In this document: positions 48,745-60,336 of the stretch, in pieces
How positions within the stretch are numbered: position 1 is the stretch's first letter
How the letters are laid out: each line of letters begins with the position of its first letter
Origin: Rotaria sp. Silwood1
Taxonomy: Eukaryota; Rotifera; Eurotatoria; Philodinida; Philodinidae
DNA: 64,000 bases
Assembly (NCBI GenBank): GCA_905250075.1
Contig: CAJNOP010000017.1
Span: forward strand, 2,342,770 to 2,406,769
Reading direction: 5' to 3'
Position numbers and translations under genes: made by a program
The notes under the pieces: generated by a model
Seen by the model: the letters and a program-made list of their open reading frames with translations, nothing else
Database searches by the model: none
Told to the model about the DNA's origin: nothing

Positions 48745-49085
48745 GAGGTACTTATTGTTGTGAGTAAGATTAGTTTTGATAATGATTGTGAATGTCTTGC
48801 TAATATAGCATTTTGAATAAGCCAACAATGTCCTACTTTAATATATACATATGTTAATGTCAATCAATATTTATGTAAAGAACTTACAAAACATCATTCC
48901 ACTGAACGTTTTCATATTATTAAGGGCGTAAATCATGAATTTCGTTTTTCTGTTGATGACAGTCAATATTTTGTAGAAATTGAACAACTTCGATATCAAA
49001 TATTAGTATTTGCAACTATATGACATTCACATACAAAATCGAATACATACCACATTAAAAATCAAATGTGATTTCTACGGAATTA
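48745..49085 (+). pseudogene. decayed tandem copy of the LC8-like gene
   Basis: The DNA matches the intact gene's 3' two thirds base for base over long stretches. GATAATGATTGTGAATGTCT aligns with GGTAATGATTGTGAACGTCT, and CAATATTTATGTAAAGAACT with GAATATTTATGTAGAGAACT. The match continues past the intact gene's stop. The frame here carries early stops (TGA after the codons equal to NIAF, and another TGA after FATI), and no equivalent of the N-terminal third is visible. It is a host-gene duplicate that has lost function. Confidence 0.85.
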
Positions 49086-50181
49086 AAATTTTAGTTTTAT
49101 TGACAAAGAAAATAAAATAAAATAATCGTTTACATTAAAAGAAAATGTTGAGTTAATAGTAGATCATATTAAAGCATTGTACTTTATCATTATTTCTTTG
49201 TTTTCGTCCAGACTTTAAAAAATTCGTTTGATTCAAAACTTACTATATTACAAGCTGATACAACCGCTCTAGTTCTAAACGTACGTTAATTTGACTATCT
49301 TCAACTGCCTTGTAACTGCTACGATAGTATTCATGTTTGTCTATTAGTGGACATTTTTCAGCTTATAATTATAACAACCCGAAATTCTTGATGTTAAAAT
49401 TTAAACTACTTCATTGATGCGATCTAGTTTTGGAAAACATGATCTAAACGAAGTGTTGAACTATATAGAGTAGAAATTTGCACCTCTCCTTCAGATCGTG
49501 ACACATACTAAAGCTCTTTCTCTCAATATACAATCGCCCTGAAGGAGTGACGTGCTGGACAAAATAAAAGAACTACCCTTAATGAATTAATGTTTCGAAA
49601 ATTTGGAATTTTAATTAGTATATTTATATCAAAATAGGCCTAGTTTTCAAGATTTTGAATTGAAAGTCCCTAACAAAAAAAAACAAAACAAAGATCAACA
49701 TTATTTTTAAACTTTTAAAGCTTCAATAAAAGGATGATGAAGAAATGAAGTTATAGGTTGTTTCTTATAAATCACATGTTATAGTTTTCATATGAATTAT
49801 TGCCGTTAAGATCTTATTCAATTCAAACAGACAACTCTCTTTTTCAATAACTTGTAACCTTTTCAAAAGTTTTATTTAACATGTAAATATAGGCATGCAA
49901 GTCTTAGAGCAAAAAAAAACAAGTAATAACAGAAGTAATAACAACAAACAGAAAACAAGAAAAAAAAATAAACAACGAAATCTATGATGTTAATGAGCTC
50001 TACAGCCAAAATACAAAGTATGTGAAAATTTCTCTCTTTTTTTTTTTAAACAAAAACCAACACACAAGTAACTGCTGCTGCCTGAGACGACTAGATCAAA
50101 AGAAAAAAAAAACAAAAAGAACCAAAGTAAACAAAACCCACAACTGTTACATGCGCCCTTTTAAGTTTCCTTGTTTCTTTT
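49086..50181. other. interval between the LC8 pseudogene and exportin-5
   Basis: About 1.1 kb with A-rich tracts near 49910-50050 and no supported gene. It probably contains the exportin-5 3' flank at its right end. Confidence 0.45.
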
Positions 50182-53100
50182 CTAAAGTGTTGAAACGATT
50201 GTTTGATTATATGGAATTTTTAAATTTAGTCCTTCTTTTTTATTACTTGACATAGGTGATAATAGAAGTGGATTAAGTAAATTTTTAATTGTATCACGTC
50301 GTTCACGTTCAGTTATTTGTTGTGATTTTCTTTGTTGTTCATTATTGCTATTACTACTCGATAATAAACGTGTTTTATATGTATTTAATAATTCAATATT
50401 TAATTGTGGAATTGTTTGATATAAAACAAGGTCAAGTTCTGTTTGATATTGATTATGCCATAATTCATAAATATGACCAATTAATGACATCATATTTGTA
50501 TTAACACCTTCATTTTCATTATGTCGTTCAAGTCCTTTAAGTAAACATTGAAAAAGAAATTTAATATCGATTAATGATGATGAATTAACAAGTTTATCAA
50601 TAATATCCGTATAAAGTTTTGTTAATGGAAGGATGATTGGTAGAAAACGATTGACACAATATGCATCAGGAAATGTCAAACATTCAAATAATGTTTTTAT
50701 AACATAACTTAAAAGACGTAGAGCAAGTGGTGAATCTAAATTAATAAATAGATTTAAAAAAAAAGAGAACAAAAAGTTTTAGAAACGGATTTTTGTTTTT
50801 GTGTGATATTTTTCTTGAAAATAAGCTAAAAAGTCTATTCAGTGCTGTTATATCCAAGAAATAGAATAGACTACCTTAAAAACGTGTCATTGGTTCAATT
50901 TTTGATTATTTGATAAACAATCGTTATCGTATGAACGAAAACTTTTCTTTAAGAGAAAATGTTTTTTATTGTTTTTAAAGAAATTTTAGCAGATATTTAA
51001 AATCATCCCCTCTACAATAGAATTGTAGCCGATTACAAATATTTAAACCGGTCCAGTTTGCTGGATAACTATTAATCGACTAATGAGAAGACTTTCAAAA
51101 AATATTCATTGCTCTTTCTTCTATTCAGGTTTTTACAAATCTCTAGCAAGAAGATATCATGTTATAGTCATTTGTATCTATTAGGTTTCTTAACGATGAA
51201 TATGTAATATTTTTGTGAATAGAGCGAAAAAAAAAATAGTAGTCTCAAATCTGAAAATTGAATACGACTATTGAAATCCTGTTCAAATATTTCGATGAAG
51301 ATAACGTATAAGTGCGTCTTCAAGGTACCCACACAGAGAGAGATCAGTAATGTGTAATTTTCTGTGAATACTCGAATATCTGAATTTTCAATGTAAAATA
51401 TTCAAAAGAATTGAATTCAAGTTTCCGATTTGAGACATGCAATATTGTTTATTTAATTTAATAAGAGCAAACAAACTTGCTTTTCATAACTTTTATTAGA
51501 AAAATATAACATAGCTATAAAATATTTTCCAATTGATGAAAATTGAACTAAAATGGTTACAACTCTGCCACAGAGATGCCTTCGCGTAACACCCTCTCTC
51601 TTTATGTCATAGATCAAAAAAAGAGTAAGTGTATAAAATGAAAGCTTACAACAGACAAATTTAGATTAACAAATGATTTATTTTAGAATATCTTCCGAAA
51701 ATATAATGATGTCGAACTAAAAATTTGTTTTCATAAAATTCTTCTATAGTCGAAAAATGTAGTAATATAAATTCTTCTATAAAACCATAACTAACATCAA
51801 ATTTGATTATATATATCATTTACAAAAAAAAACATATTTCAAAAATATGCATAACTTACTTTGTCGAGACATTTTAATCATGTAATTGAAAAGATCACTG
51901 TAATCCATTTTTTCTTGTGTACCATTTAATAATTTATTATTAATACTATTATAATTAGTTGCTTGTTCATCCCATTCATCAATTTGATCTGTATCACCAC
52001 TGATACCATTTGTTTCTTCACACATACTTTCACTATGACCATGTCCATTCATTATTTTATTCTTTTTTTTATTTATTCCACTTATTGTTGAATTCGTTTG
52101 TCCAAGAATTGTTGTTTTATATATAAAATATCTTATAATATCAACAAAATCACGTGTTAATAAAACACAAACACATTCTTCAATAACTTCATCTGAACAT
52201 TCACCTTGTTGATAATTAATTGTTGTTGTTAATAAACTATTCCACATTGTTGTTAAACGTTGTTGAATATAAGGTAAAAATATATCAAGAAATGTAAGAA
52301 ATAATTCATTGATTATTTCTTTATCTAATATTAATAATGAACAATAATGTTCAACAAATGATCGACAAAAATGTCGTAAAACAATACGAAGACGAAATGA
52401 TGGAAGAGTATTTAAATTTTCAAAAAGAATTTTTTGTAAAAATGATGTTATAAAATAATTATCATCATTTAATTTTAAATAATATAAATCTGTATCATGA
52501 GCAAAAAACATTCCATTTATTTGATAACATATATCAAATAAACGATGAAGATAATCACGAAGACGTTGATCATCAATAATATTACCACCTGATGTTGATT
52601 GAAATCGAACAAAACTTACTGGGAGACTTGATGGTGTCGTACTAAACAAAAATAAAAATATTAAATTATTCAACCTTATTGAATAAAATTTTTGTGTCTT
52701 ATCAAAAAAAATTTTCTTTTTTTTTTTTGTGTAATGAAAAATAAAAATAATAATTAGTTAGAAAAAAGATTAAATAAATATATATATATATCTTACGTTG
52801 ATGTTATTGTTGCTTTAGCCATATTATTACTTTCATAAGTTCCCAAATATAATTGTTTTTCTGTTTCACTATATGTTAAATTAACTTTTAATGTTTCATA
52901 CAATGGATTTATTTGTCGATCATATAATTGATTACAAAATTGTGTTACTTTTAATATATAATCAAATAAAAATGGTCGAAGACCAATAGCAATTTTTGAA
53001 CGTATAATAGGATTTAATTGATGCTGGTGTTGTTTTGAATAACGTATTAATAAACATAAACAATGTAAAGCAAGCATTAAATTTCGTCGTCGATAACGTA

Positions 53101-56100
53101 TTATATTCATATCAATTATTTCATTTGAACATAAATCAAGATATTGTATAAATGGTGTTAATGAATCAACTGTTAATGATGTTATAAATGTTTCATAAAT
53201 AGGTTTAACAAGTTCCGAAAATGCTTCAAATTGTGTTTCATCATTATTATGAATTAATTTATAATAAAGTAATGTTTGTGCTGCATCAAGTAATTTTAAT
53301 GTTGGACATGATGATTCATCAATTGTTATTGTTAATAAAGTTTTAGTTAATTGAAATTCATCTTTATAAAGTTGACATATAAATGGAAATAATTCTGAAT
53401 AATAATCAATCATTTTAATAGTAAAATTTTTACATAAATATAGAAAAGAATTTGCTGCTTGAGTTTGCATTATTTCACATTCATGAATATTTGTACCAGC
53501 TTAGAAAACAAAAAAAAAAAAAAAGATGAGAAAAATTTTATTTAATTGTTTTGTTTTTATTTATCTTACCTATTGAGTGTTGTTGATATAATTGAAATGT
53601 TGTTAAAAGACGTTGAATAATTTGAATAGCTAATGATGGATCATGTTTTGTTATAAAAAACATAACTGATAGTAAATTTAATACATGTCCATGTATATGT
53701 TCACTTAAATTTGGTGTAAATACTAATAAAAATCTTAATGTACGTAAAAATTGTTCTGTCATTGTTGATGTCATTAAATGTTGTTCCATTTTTTGTTGAG
53801 ATTTTATTATTGATGTTGATGATGAAAATAATTCTTTACGAACAATAAATAAAACATGATCAATTAATAAATAAAATGCTTCCCATTCAATAATTAAATA
53901 TATTGATGATAATGATGATTGAATTTGATTATCTATTTTAGTTGGTGTACGTTGAACAAGTGATTCAAGAAATCCAAGTAAACTTTGAAGAATTGATTTT
54001 AAACATGACATATTCGTTTGAACAACAATTGAACATTCTAAAATAGTTCAAACAAAAAAAGAAAAGTTTTTTTTTGTTTTTGTCTCATTAATGAGAATTA
54101 TATTTTGTATCGGATCGACAATAAATCGATGTGCGTGTAGAAAAACCGAAAATTTCAACGAACAACATATTCAATTATTTTTGTCATATGAGACAAGGAT
54201 TCTAATCTTCTCTTCATCTACACTCACACGTACCCCGAAGACACCACTTTTTCCAGTTCGGCATTTCTATTTTGACCTTTCAATGGCAAATAGATGCGTT
54301 GAATGAATATTCATTTCTAACTTGCCAATCTCCATTTAATGAATAATTGAATTTCGAGTCAAAATTTTCTCGATAGATAGATCTTATAGTTACTAGAAGT
54401 ACTTAAAAAATTTAAGTCAGCACGAACGTATCCTTACTAAGATATTTACATTTTAATGAAGCGTTTATTTTGATTTGTGTTTTAAAAGAAGAATTTTTCT
54501 ATCAACAGCTAATATTTCTATAAGAATCTTTTTTTTGTCCTCGTTCAAGCTTTAGACTATTTTGTAAATTCAATGTCTTGATGTAGAAACATTTGTTTTT
54601 GGTTGAAACTTTCAGCGTATTTTAAGAGCCGTTAGATTTATCTGTAGAAAAAGATTTGGAACAAAACTCTGATATACAATCTTTCGAAAGTACTTCGGAG
54701 CAGATTGAAAATTAAGTAAATCGATTATAACTTGCCGACAAACGCTCCTAGGGACGAATTCTTTTAGACTTTCACTAATTTCAATGATACCGATCGATAA
54801 ATCCAATATCAAAATTAAAGCTTATCTTTAATATTTTATATTAATCATTGAAATTCTCAAAAACTTGGCAAGATTTGACTCAAAAAACGGCTAAAACTAT
54901 ATCAAACATGAAAAATATTCAATACAAAAGTAAAGGAAATAATTTTACATAATTATTTCGAATGTTTTTTGACAATTACTTATAGTCATATGTCAAAATA
55001 TTTTTTACATGAATATTTTTAATAATGATAGTTTTTTCATTATTAATTTCTAACTATATAAAAAATTACATTATCATGTTTGTCCTTATAGCTTAGAAAA
55101 ATTTAATTATTTGCATATAAAAAATATTTATAGTCATTTATCTTACCAGAAATGACATCTGGAAAAAACATTCCAATAAATGATTTAATTAATTTTTGTA
55201 ATTCAGTTCTATATTGAGAAAAAAATTTCCAAAAAAATTGTTCTTCACTATCATATTCAAATAAAGCATAAATAAAACATTTTTGATTATGTTCATATTG
55301 TTTTTTTAATAATTCATTATCATTTTCAATAAATATTGTTGTTGATGATGGAAAATGTATACGATGTAATGATTGTTTTAGATTTTCAACTAATTGTAAA
55401 CAAAATTGTTCATTTGATAATAATGTTGGTTGTCGAATAATGAATGCATTTAATGCTTGATAAGAATTTAATGATAATAAATGAAATGGATGTTGATTTA
55501 ATAGAAGAAGAAATTGTAAAAATGAACGTGTTCGTTCATTAACAAAAGTTAAAAATTGATCATCATCAATCGATTTTGTTGCTAATTGTTGAAATAATTG
55601 TAATAAATAATTAGCTAATTTAACAAGAAATTGACCAAGCATTTTTAAACAATTCAAATGATCATTCGTAACTATTGTACGTAATTGTTCAATGAAATCC
55701 TAAATTATTAAAATGATCAATACAGAAATATGATTAGTTTAACTGAAACACTCTATTGGCTATATAGATATTGCTCTAATTTAAGAATTATAGCCATTTT
55801 ACTAGAATTTTAGGTTATAACATAGTATCTATCAACAAATTGAATGATGATATTTCGACTGAAAAATTTTGTCCTAAGGATAGATCTACTTGTGATTAGG
55901 ATATTTTGAAAAATCACTATCTTGTGAAAAAAAAAACACATTAGTTCGAAAGGAAATTTTCAAAATATTTCATTCGCAAATAGATCTATCTGTAGATGAA
56001 ATTTTCAGGTGGAAATATCATCAATCAATTTGTTGGTACATATCCTGTCATAGTCTAAAGTTTCATTAAAATGGTAATAACTATCAAGAAAAGGTTTAAG

Positions 56101-59100
56101 TGTATTTATTCTTTAGAAAAGTTTCATATCTCAATAACACTTACGTTACGCATTGAGTCTGAACTTAAAAATGATTTATTATTTCAAATGGTTATGCATG
56201 AAATTTTCAATCTTATATCAATACTCAACAAGCAAGCATCAAATATATCTCGCATTTATCAAATCAAAATTCTCTATGAATAGATTTAACTTTTAGTGTA
56301 TCTGAAAAAGTATGACAAGTTTAATCAGTCGAAAAATTAATCATCTATTGATAGACGTATTTTATTATATAATAATAATAAAAGCTTAATTCACAAAATT
56401 GAGTCTGAAGCTTAACATTCTCTTTCAATCCAAAAGAAAAGCATATTTTTCAAGCAGAAAATGACAGAAATTATCTAAAATTCTGATAAAACAAACGAGA
56501 GTGCCAAGTCAAAAATCATGTCATTTATGAAACATAAGACCTCAGGCTAGCATGCTAATTTTAATTTTTCAGACGAAAATTGACTTTTTCCAGGAAGGAC
56601 AGAGAATTGAGATATATCTGAAAAATAACCAGTTAAGACATGGTACTTACAAGTTATCTTTCATCCATTCTCTATAGGATAAAAAAAAAGACTAGAAATG
56701 AATAACTTTTAAAAACAAACACCTTGTATTGGCTATAAGATACTAGTCATTTTCTCGATATATTGATTTCATGATATCTTTTATGTCTATATTACTATTT
56801 TACCTGATATTAATCTATCTAATTGTTCGTTCTGAACATCTAGTAGAATACTCAAAGACAAATTTAATTCTTGTTATCAATCAATTAATCAATCATGAAT
56901 ATTAGAATTGTTAATTGAAGCAACAAAATCTAGTGATAATAATTTTAGAGATTAAATAAATAAATTTTGTCGATTCTAAAGTTTCTCTTGATTTTATTCG
57001 TATAAAGTTTTTTTTATTCTTACCGTTGGATTTATTAAAAGACGATAAAACATTCCTAATGTATTATCTCCTAATAAATAATTAAGAAAAAGTTTTTCTT
57101 GTTGACAATTTAATGCTGCTGATGGTAATAATGCAATACGTTTATTTCTTTGTTGTTGTTGTTGTTGTAATTGTTTTTTTGCTAAACGTTTATTAACAAG
57201 ACTAAGTAAACATTCAAATGAAGCATGTCGTAATTTAACGGAATTAAGTTGAAAAAATTTTAAAAATAATTCACAAAGAAATAATTCATACTGTTCAAAA
57301 TGATTATATTCTACCCATATAAGAAAACTATTCACAGCTAATAAACATGCTTGTGTTAAACGTTCACGTTGATCAGTTACAATTAATAAATCATTTGATA
57401 TACGTATTAAACATGGTAAAATATCATTTAAACGTTTTTGTAATTGATTTAATAATTGTCGACGACGATGAATTTGTATTGATTGAGCATAAATTGTTAA
57501 TTCTTCATTTAAAAAACGATAAACAAGTAAAATAAGTTCAAGTTGAGTAGAATTGTTATCTAAATTAAATAATAATATTTTAAAAAGATTTTACAAGATC
57601 ATGTGACTTATTCAGAATTGACAGATCCAATATATCAGGTTGTAGAACAAATCACGATGTGTCGAATAGTACATAGGAAATCTTATTTTCATCAGATTTT
57701 GAACGAGCTTAAACTAATTGACAGATTATTATGATGGTTGGTATTAGTCGAAAGTCTTTGTACAATCTTTTTTTACACATAGTTGCTTAGAGCTTTTCAC
57801 AACCTACAAGTTCATATATCGAACATCTCCGATCATTCTATTTTTAATAGGAAAAAAAAGGCTATTTTTATTGACGCATCACCATATTTCACGAATAATG
57901 AGTCTTCGTGATGCCCTCAATCGTCTTGTATTACCATTTTCTTACGTCAATTTTTCTCTTTTAATACTATACTTTAACATTCTGACTATCAAAAGTCACT
58001 TCTGGTGCGAAGTAAAGATGATATTCAGAATCCGCATAACAATCCTTAAATTTCAACTAATTTCTTTTTCATTGAAATTCACGGAAAAAAAGACTGAAGA
58101 GAGTATCGATCGAATTTCGAAAAATTCACAATTTAGTTAAAATATAAACTATGCAATGGTTTCTTGTTATGCTAATTCTGAGTATTGTGTTTGTTTCGCA
58201 TCAGAATCGACGTTTGATATTCAAAATACAGTATTAAAATAAGAAAATTAATGTAAAAATTGACGGAGAATTCTCCATGCGAGCTAATTTCGGGCATAGC
58301 ATCATGCATTCGTTTTGAAGAACTTCTAAATCGTTATTGAAGACACAGAAACTTACCTTTAGTGAAAAACAGTAGTACATCATTGAAAACTCACAATTTT
58401 TCCTATCAAAAATAGAATGATTGGGGATAGTAAGCAGATGAACGTGGAATAAAAGCTCTACAAAATTGTAAATAAGAAAAAGACTTGACAGATACCAAGA
58501 AGCACAACGATCAGTAAATTAATTCTAGTTCGTTCAAAATCCTATGAAAGTAAGACTTACTATATACTATTCGACACTCCTTGACTTGTGTTGCAATATG
58601 GTATATTTGGTTTTTCATTTTAAATAAGTCATCTCATCCGATAGTATTGTTTAATTTAATAAAACAAAAAAAAAAACAAACCTTCAATTTGAGCAATAGT
58701 TTGTGTCATAAGAACAATTTCATCTAAAGTTGTATTTACTTTCTCAAAACAATCACGTTTTATCATTTCAACTAGACATTTTGCTAAAGCATTACGTATA
58801 TAAATAGGATCCATAAATGTTTGACTTAAACATGAACTTTTGATTAAAATAAATAATTGTTCTTTAACTAAATATTTTTCATCCGGTTTTAATAATGTCC
58901 ATTTATATTTTATTATTGATTCAATTAAATGTATACCATAATGATGTAATAATGATTCATTATTTGTTTGTTGTTTTAATAATTCAAAACCAATAGTAAG
59001 ACTTATTAATGGATGATTTTCTTTTAGATCTTCAAGAAAATTTAATGCATATTGTTTATCATTATTTGTTGTTGTTGAATTAAATGAACAGAGTACAGCT

Positions 59101-59294
59101 GTTATAACACGTTGAAATAATTCATTTGTAAAAATCATTGTTTCTTGTGGAATCTTTTTTGGAGTCTAGAAGAAAAAACAAAACATATTTTTTTTTTGTT
59201 TTCTTTGCTTTCAATATTAATAAAATATATATTAGTTTACTTGTTCTCCAAAAAGACCAGTAGAATTATTTGTTTTTGATAATTGATCGATCAT
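50182..59294 (-). CDS. XPO5: exportin-5, nuclear export receptor
   Basis: Exportin-5 is a RanGTP-dependent karyopherin that carries pre-microRNAs and other structured RNAs out of the nucleus. Exons, in transcript order, are 59294-59241, 59165-58682, 57559-57024, 55699-55147, 54037-53570, 53499-52797, 52641-51860 and 50735-50182. Phases all fit and the product is 1377 residues (human about 1200). The N terminus is the clearest match: LNFLEDLKENHPLISLTIGF, then HHYGIHLIESIIKYKW and ALAKCLVEMIKRDCFEK (human ALKFCEEFKEKCPI, RHFGLQILEHVVKFRW, ALSRIVVEMIKREW). EYDSEEQFFWKFF matches DFDSDEDFNAFF. The C end has LFQCLLKGLERHNENEG and ERERRDTIKNLLNPLL. The whole chain is HEAT-like helical repeats. A Gln run (six) follows KRLAKKQLQ. 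Introns 2, 3 and 7 carry fold-back elements. Confidence 0.93.
51242..51436. mobile_element. small fold-back element in exportin-5 intron 7
   Basis: GTCTCAAATCTGAAAATTGA on the left pairs with the reverse complement of the right end, GTCTCAAATCGGAAACTTGA. It is about 195 bp with diverged inner sequence and no coding potential. Confidence 0.55.
55788..56080. mobile_element. fold-back element in exportin-5 intron 3
   Basis: GCCATTTTACTAGAATTTTA, then CAACAAATTGAATGATGATA on the left pairs with the reverse complement of the right arm, ACCATTTTAATGAAACTTTA, then CAACAAATTGATTGATGATA. Inner blocks such as GATAGATCTA also pair. The TTTACTAGAATTTTAG core recurs in the Hox intron element. Confidence 0.7.
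57597..58640. mobile_element. Tc1/mariner-like fold-back element filling exportin-5 intron 2
   Basis: The left end (GTGACTTATTCAGAATTGAC, then CCAATATATCAGGTTGTAGA) pairs with the reverse complement of the right end (GATGACTTATTTAAAATGAA, then CCAAATATACCATATTGCAA). The element takes up about 1044 of the 1122 bp of the intron. Arms and inner sequence match the Rieske intron copy and the arms of the 42719 copy (GTTGTAGA..., TTATTTTCATCAGATTTTGA). The 89-codon frame at 57871-58140 is not recognisable as transposase. Confidence 0.75.
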
Positions 59295-60336
59295 AATTTA
59301 AAAAAAAAAACTAAGTGATATTAACGTGGTAATCAAGACGATTTAATTGTATTTTAAACCATTTGAAGACTGAGTCAATCATACGTAATTTTTATTCATT
59401 CATCTGTTTTATCTTTCAATATAATATTCTGAAATAACAAGGAAGAATATTGTCATCTTAAATAGGTACCTAATGCAATGTTGACATGAGAATTGAGCAA
59501 TATAATCTTAGTGTACAAATATGATGCAATTGTAGTATATGTTTTTCACTCTATTGCATAGTTTTATTGTTGATGTTTTTTTCTTTTAATGTAGTTAATC
59601 AAAATAAAAGAATGAAAAAAACAAATGCTAAACACATGTATTTGGAATATTTATATGAATAGCGTAGACAAAAAAAAAGTATGCTCGCATTTAACATAGT
59701 TGAGCAAATAGAGGAAGAAAAAAAACGAGACTACGAAAGATTAAAGAACAACGACAAAGCACAGATGTGTCCTAAGTAAAAGAACGAAAAGAGAAGGTCA
59801 ACCAGATGGCTTTTTCAAACCAATAGTTACTGAGAACTAATCATTCGAATACATATAAGAGAAAAAAAAAGAAAAGGTTCAATGATATTGTACGCGTCCT
59901 TTTGAACAAAATCATACAATAAAAATAACAACCAATGAATATAAACGAGATTGATTCAATTAAAGTGACATCTATTCAGATGATTTTTAGAAAAACTAAA
60001 ATTGAATTAAATAATAATCTTTAAAATAAAACTAATTAATAGTTAATTATTATCAAGATATGTTATTCATTTCTGTTGCTATTCGTTTTTGATGAACCAA
60101 TTACATCATCCATCAGAGTAAAACAACAAACAACAAATGAGTGTGTTTCAAAATCGGTACAAAACATCTCACTATTAATAACTTTTTTAATATGCGATGT
60201 GTTTTTTTTTTATTTATTTAAGACCAATTCATACACATCTACAAAGCAATATCCAATGGGTGATTTTCTTTTTTATACAGAAGCTCATTCAGTCTATGTT
60301 CGAATAATGTAAAAAAAAGGAATATAAAACACGAGA
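59295..60336. other. divergent promoter region between exportin-5 and the OTUD7-like gene
   Basis: The two genes start in opposite directions about 1 kb apart. The interval is AT-rich. An open frame at 60076-60312 looks like chance. No specific motif can be named. Confidence 0.45.

Noticed and set aside
54612-54812. 66-codon minus-strand frame in exportin-5 intron 4
   Set aside because: It reads like protein in places, but the flanking exons join in phase without it and it lacks matching splice sites.
57871-58140. 89-codon frame inside the exportin-5 intron 2 element, considered as transposase
   Set aside because: No DDE/D residues or helix-turn-helix can be recognised and the frame is not kept in the related copy in the Rieske intron.
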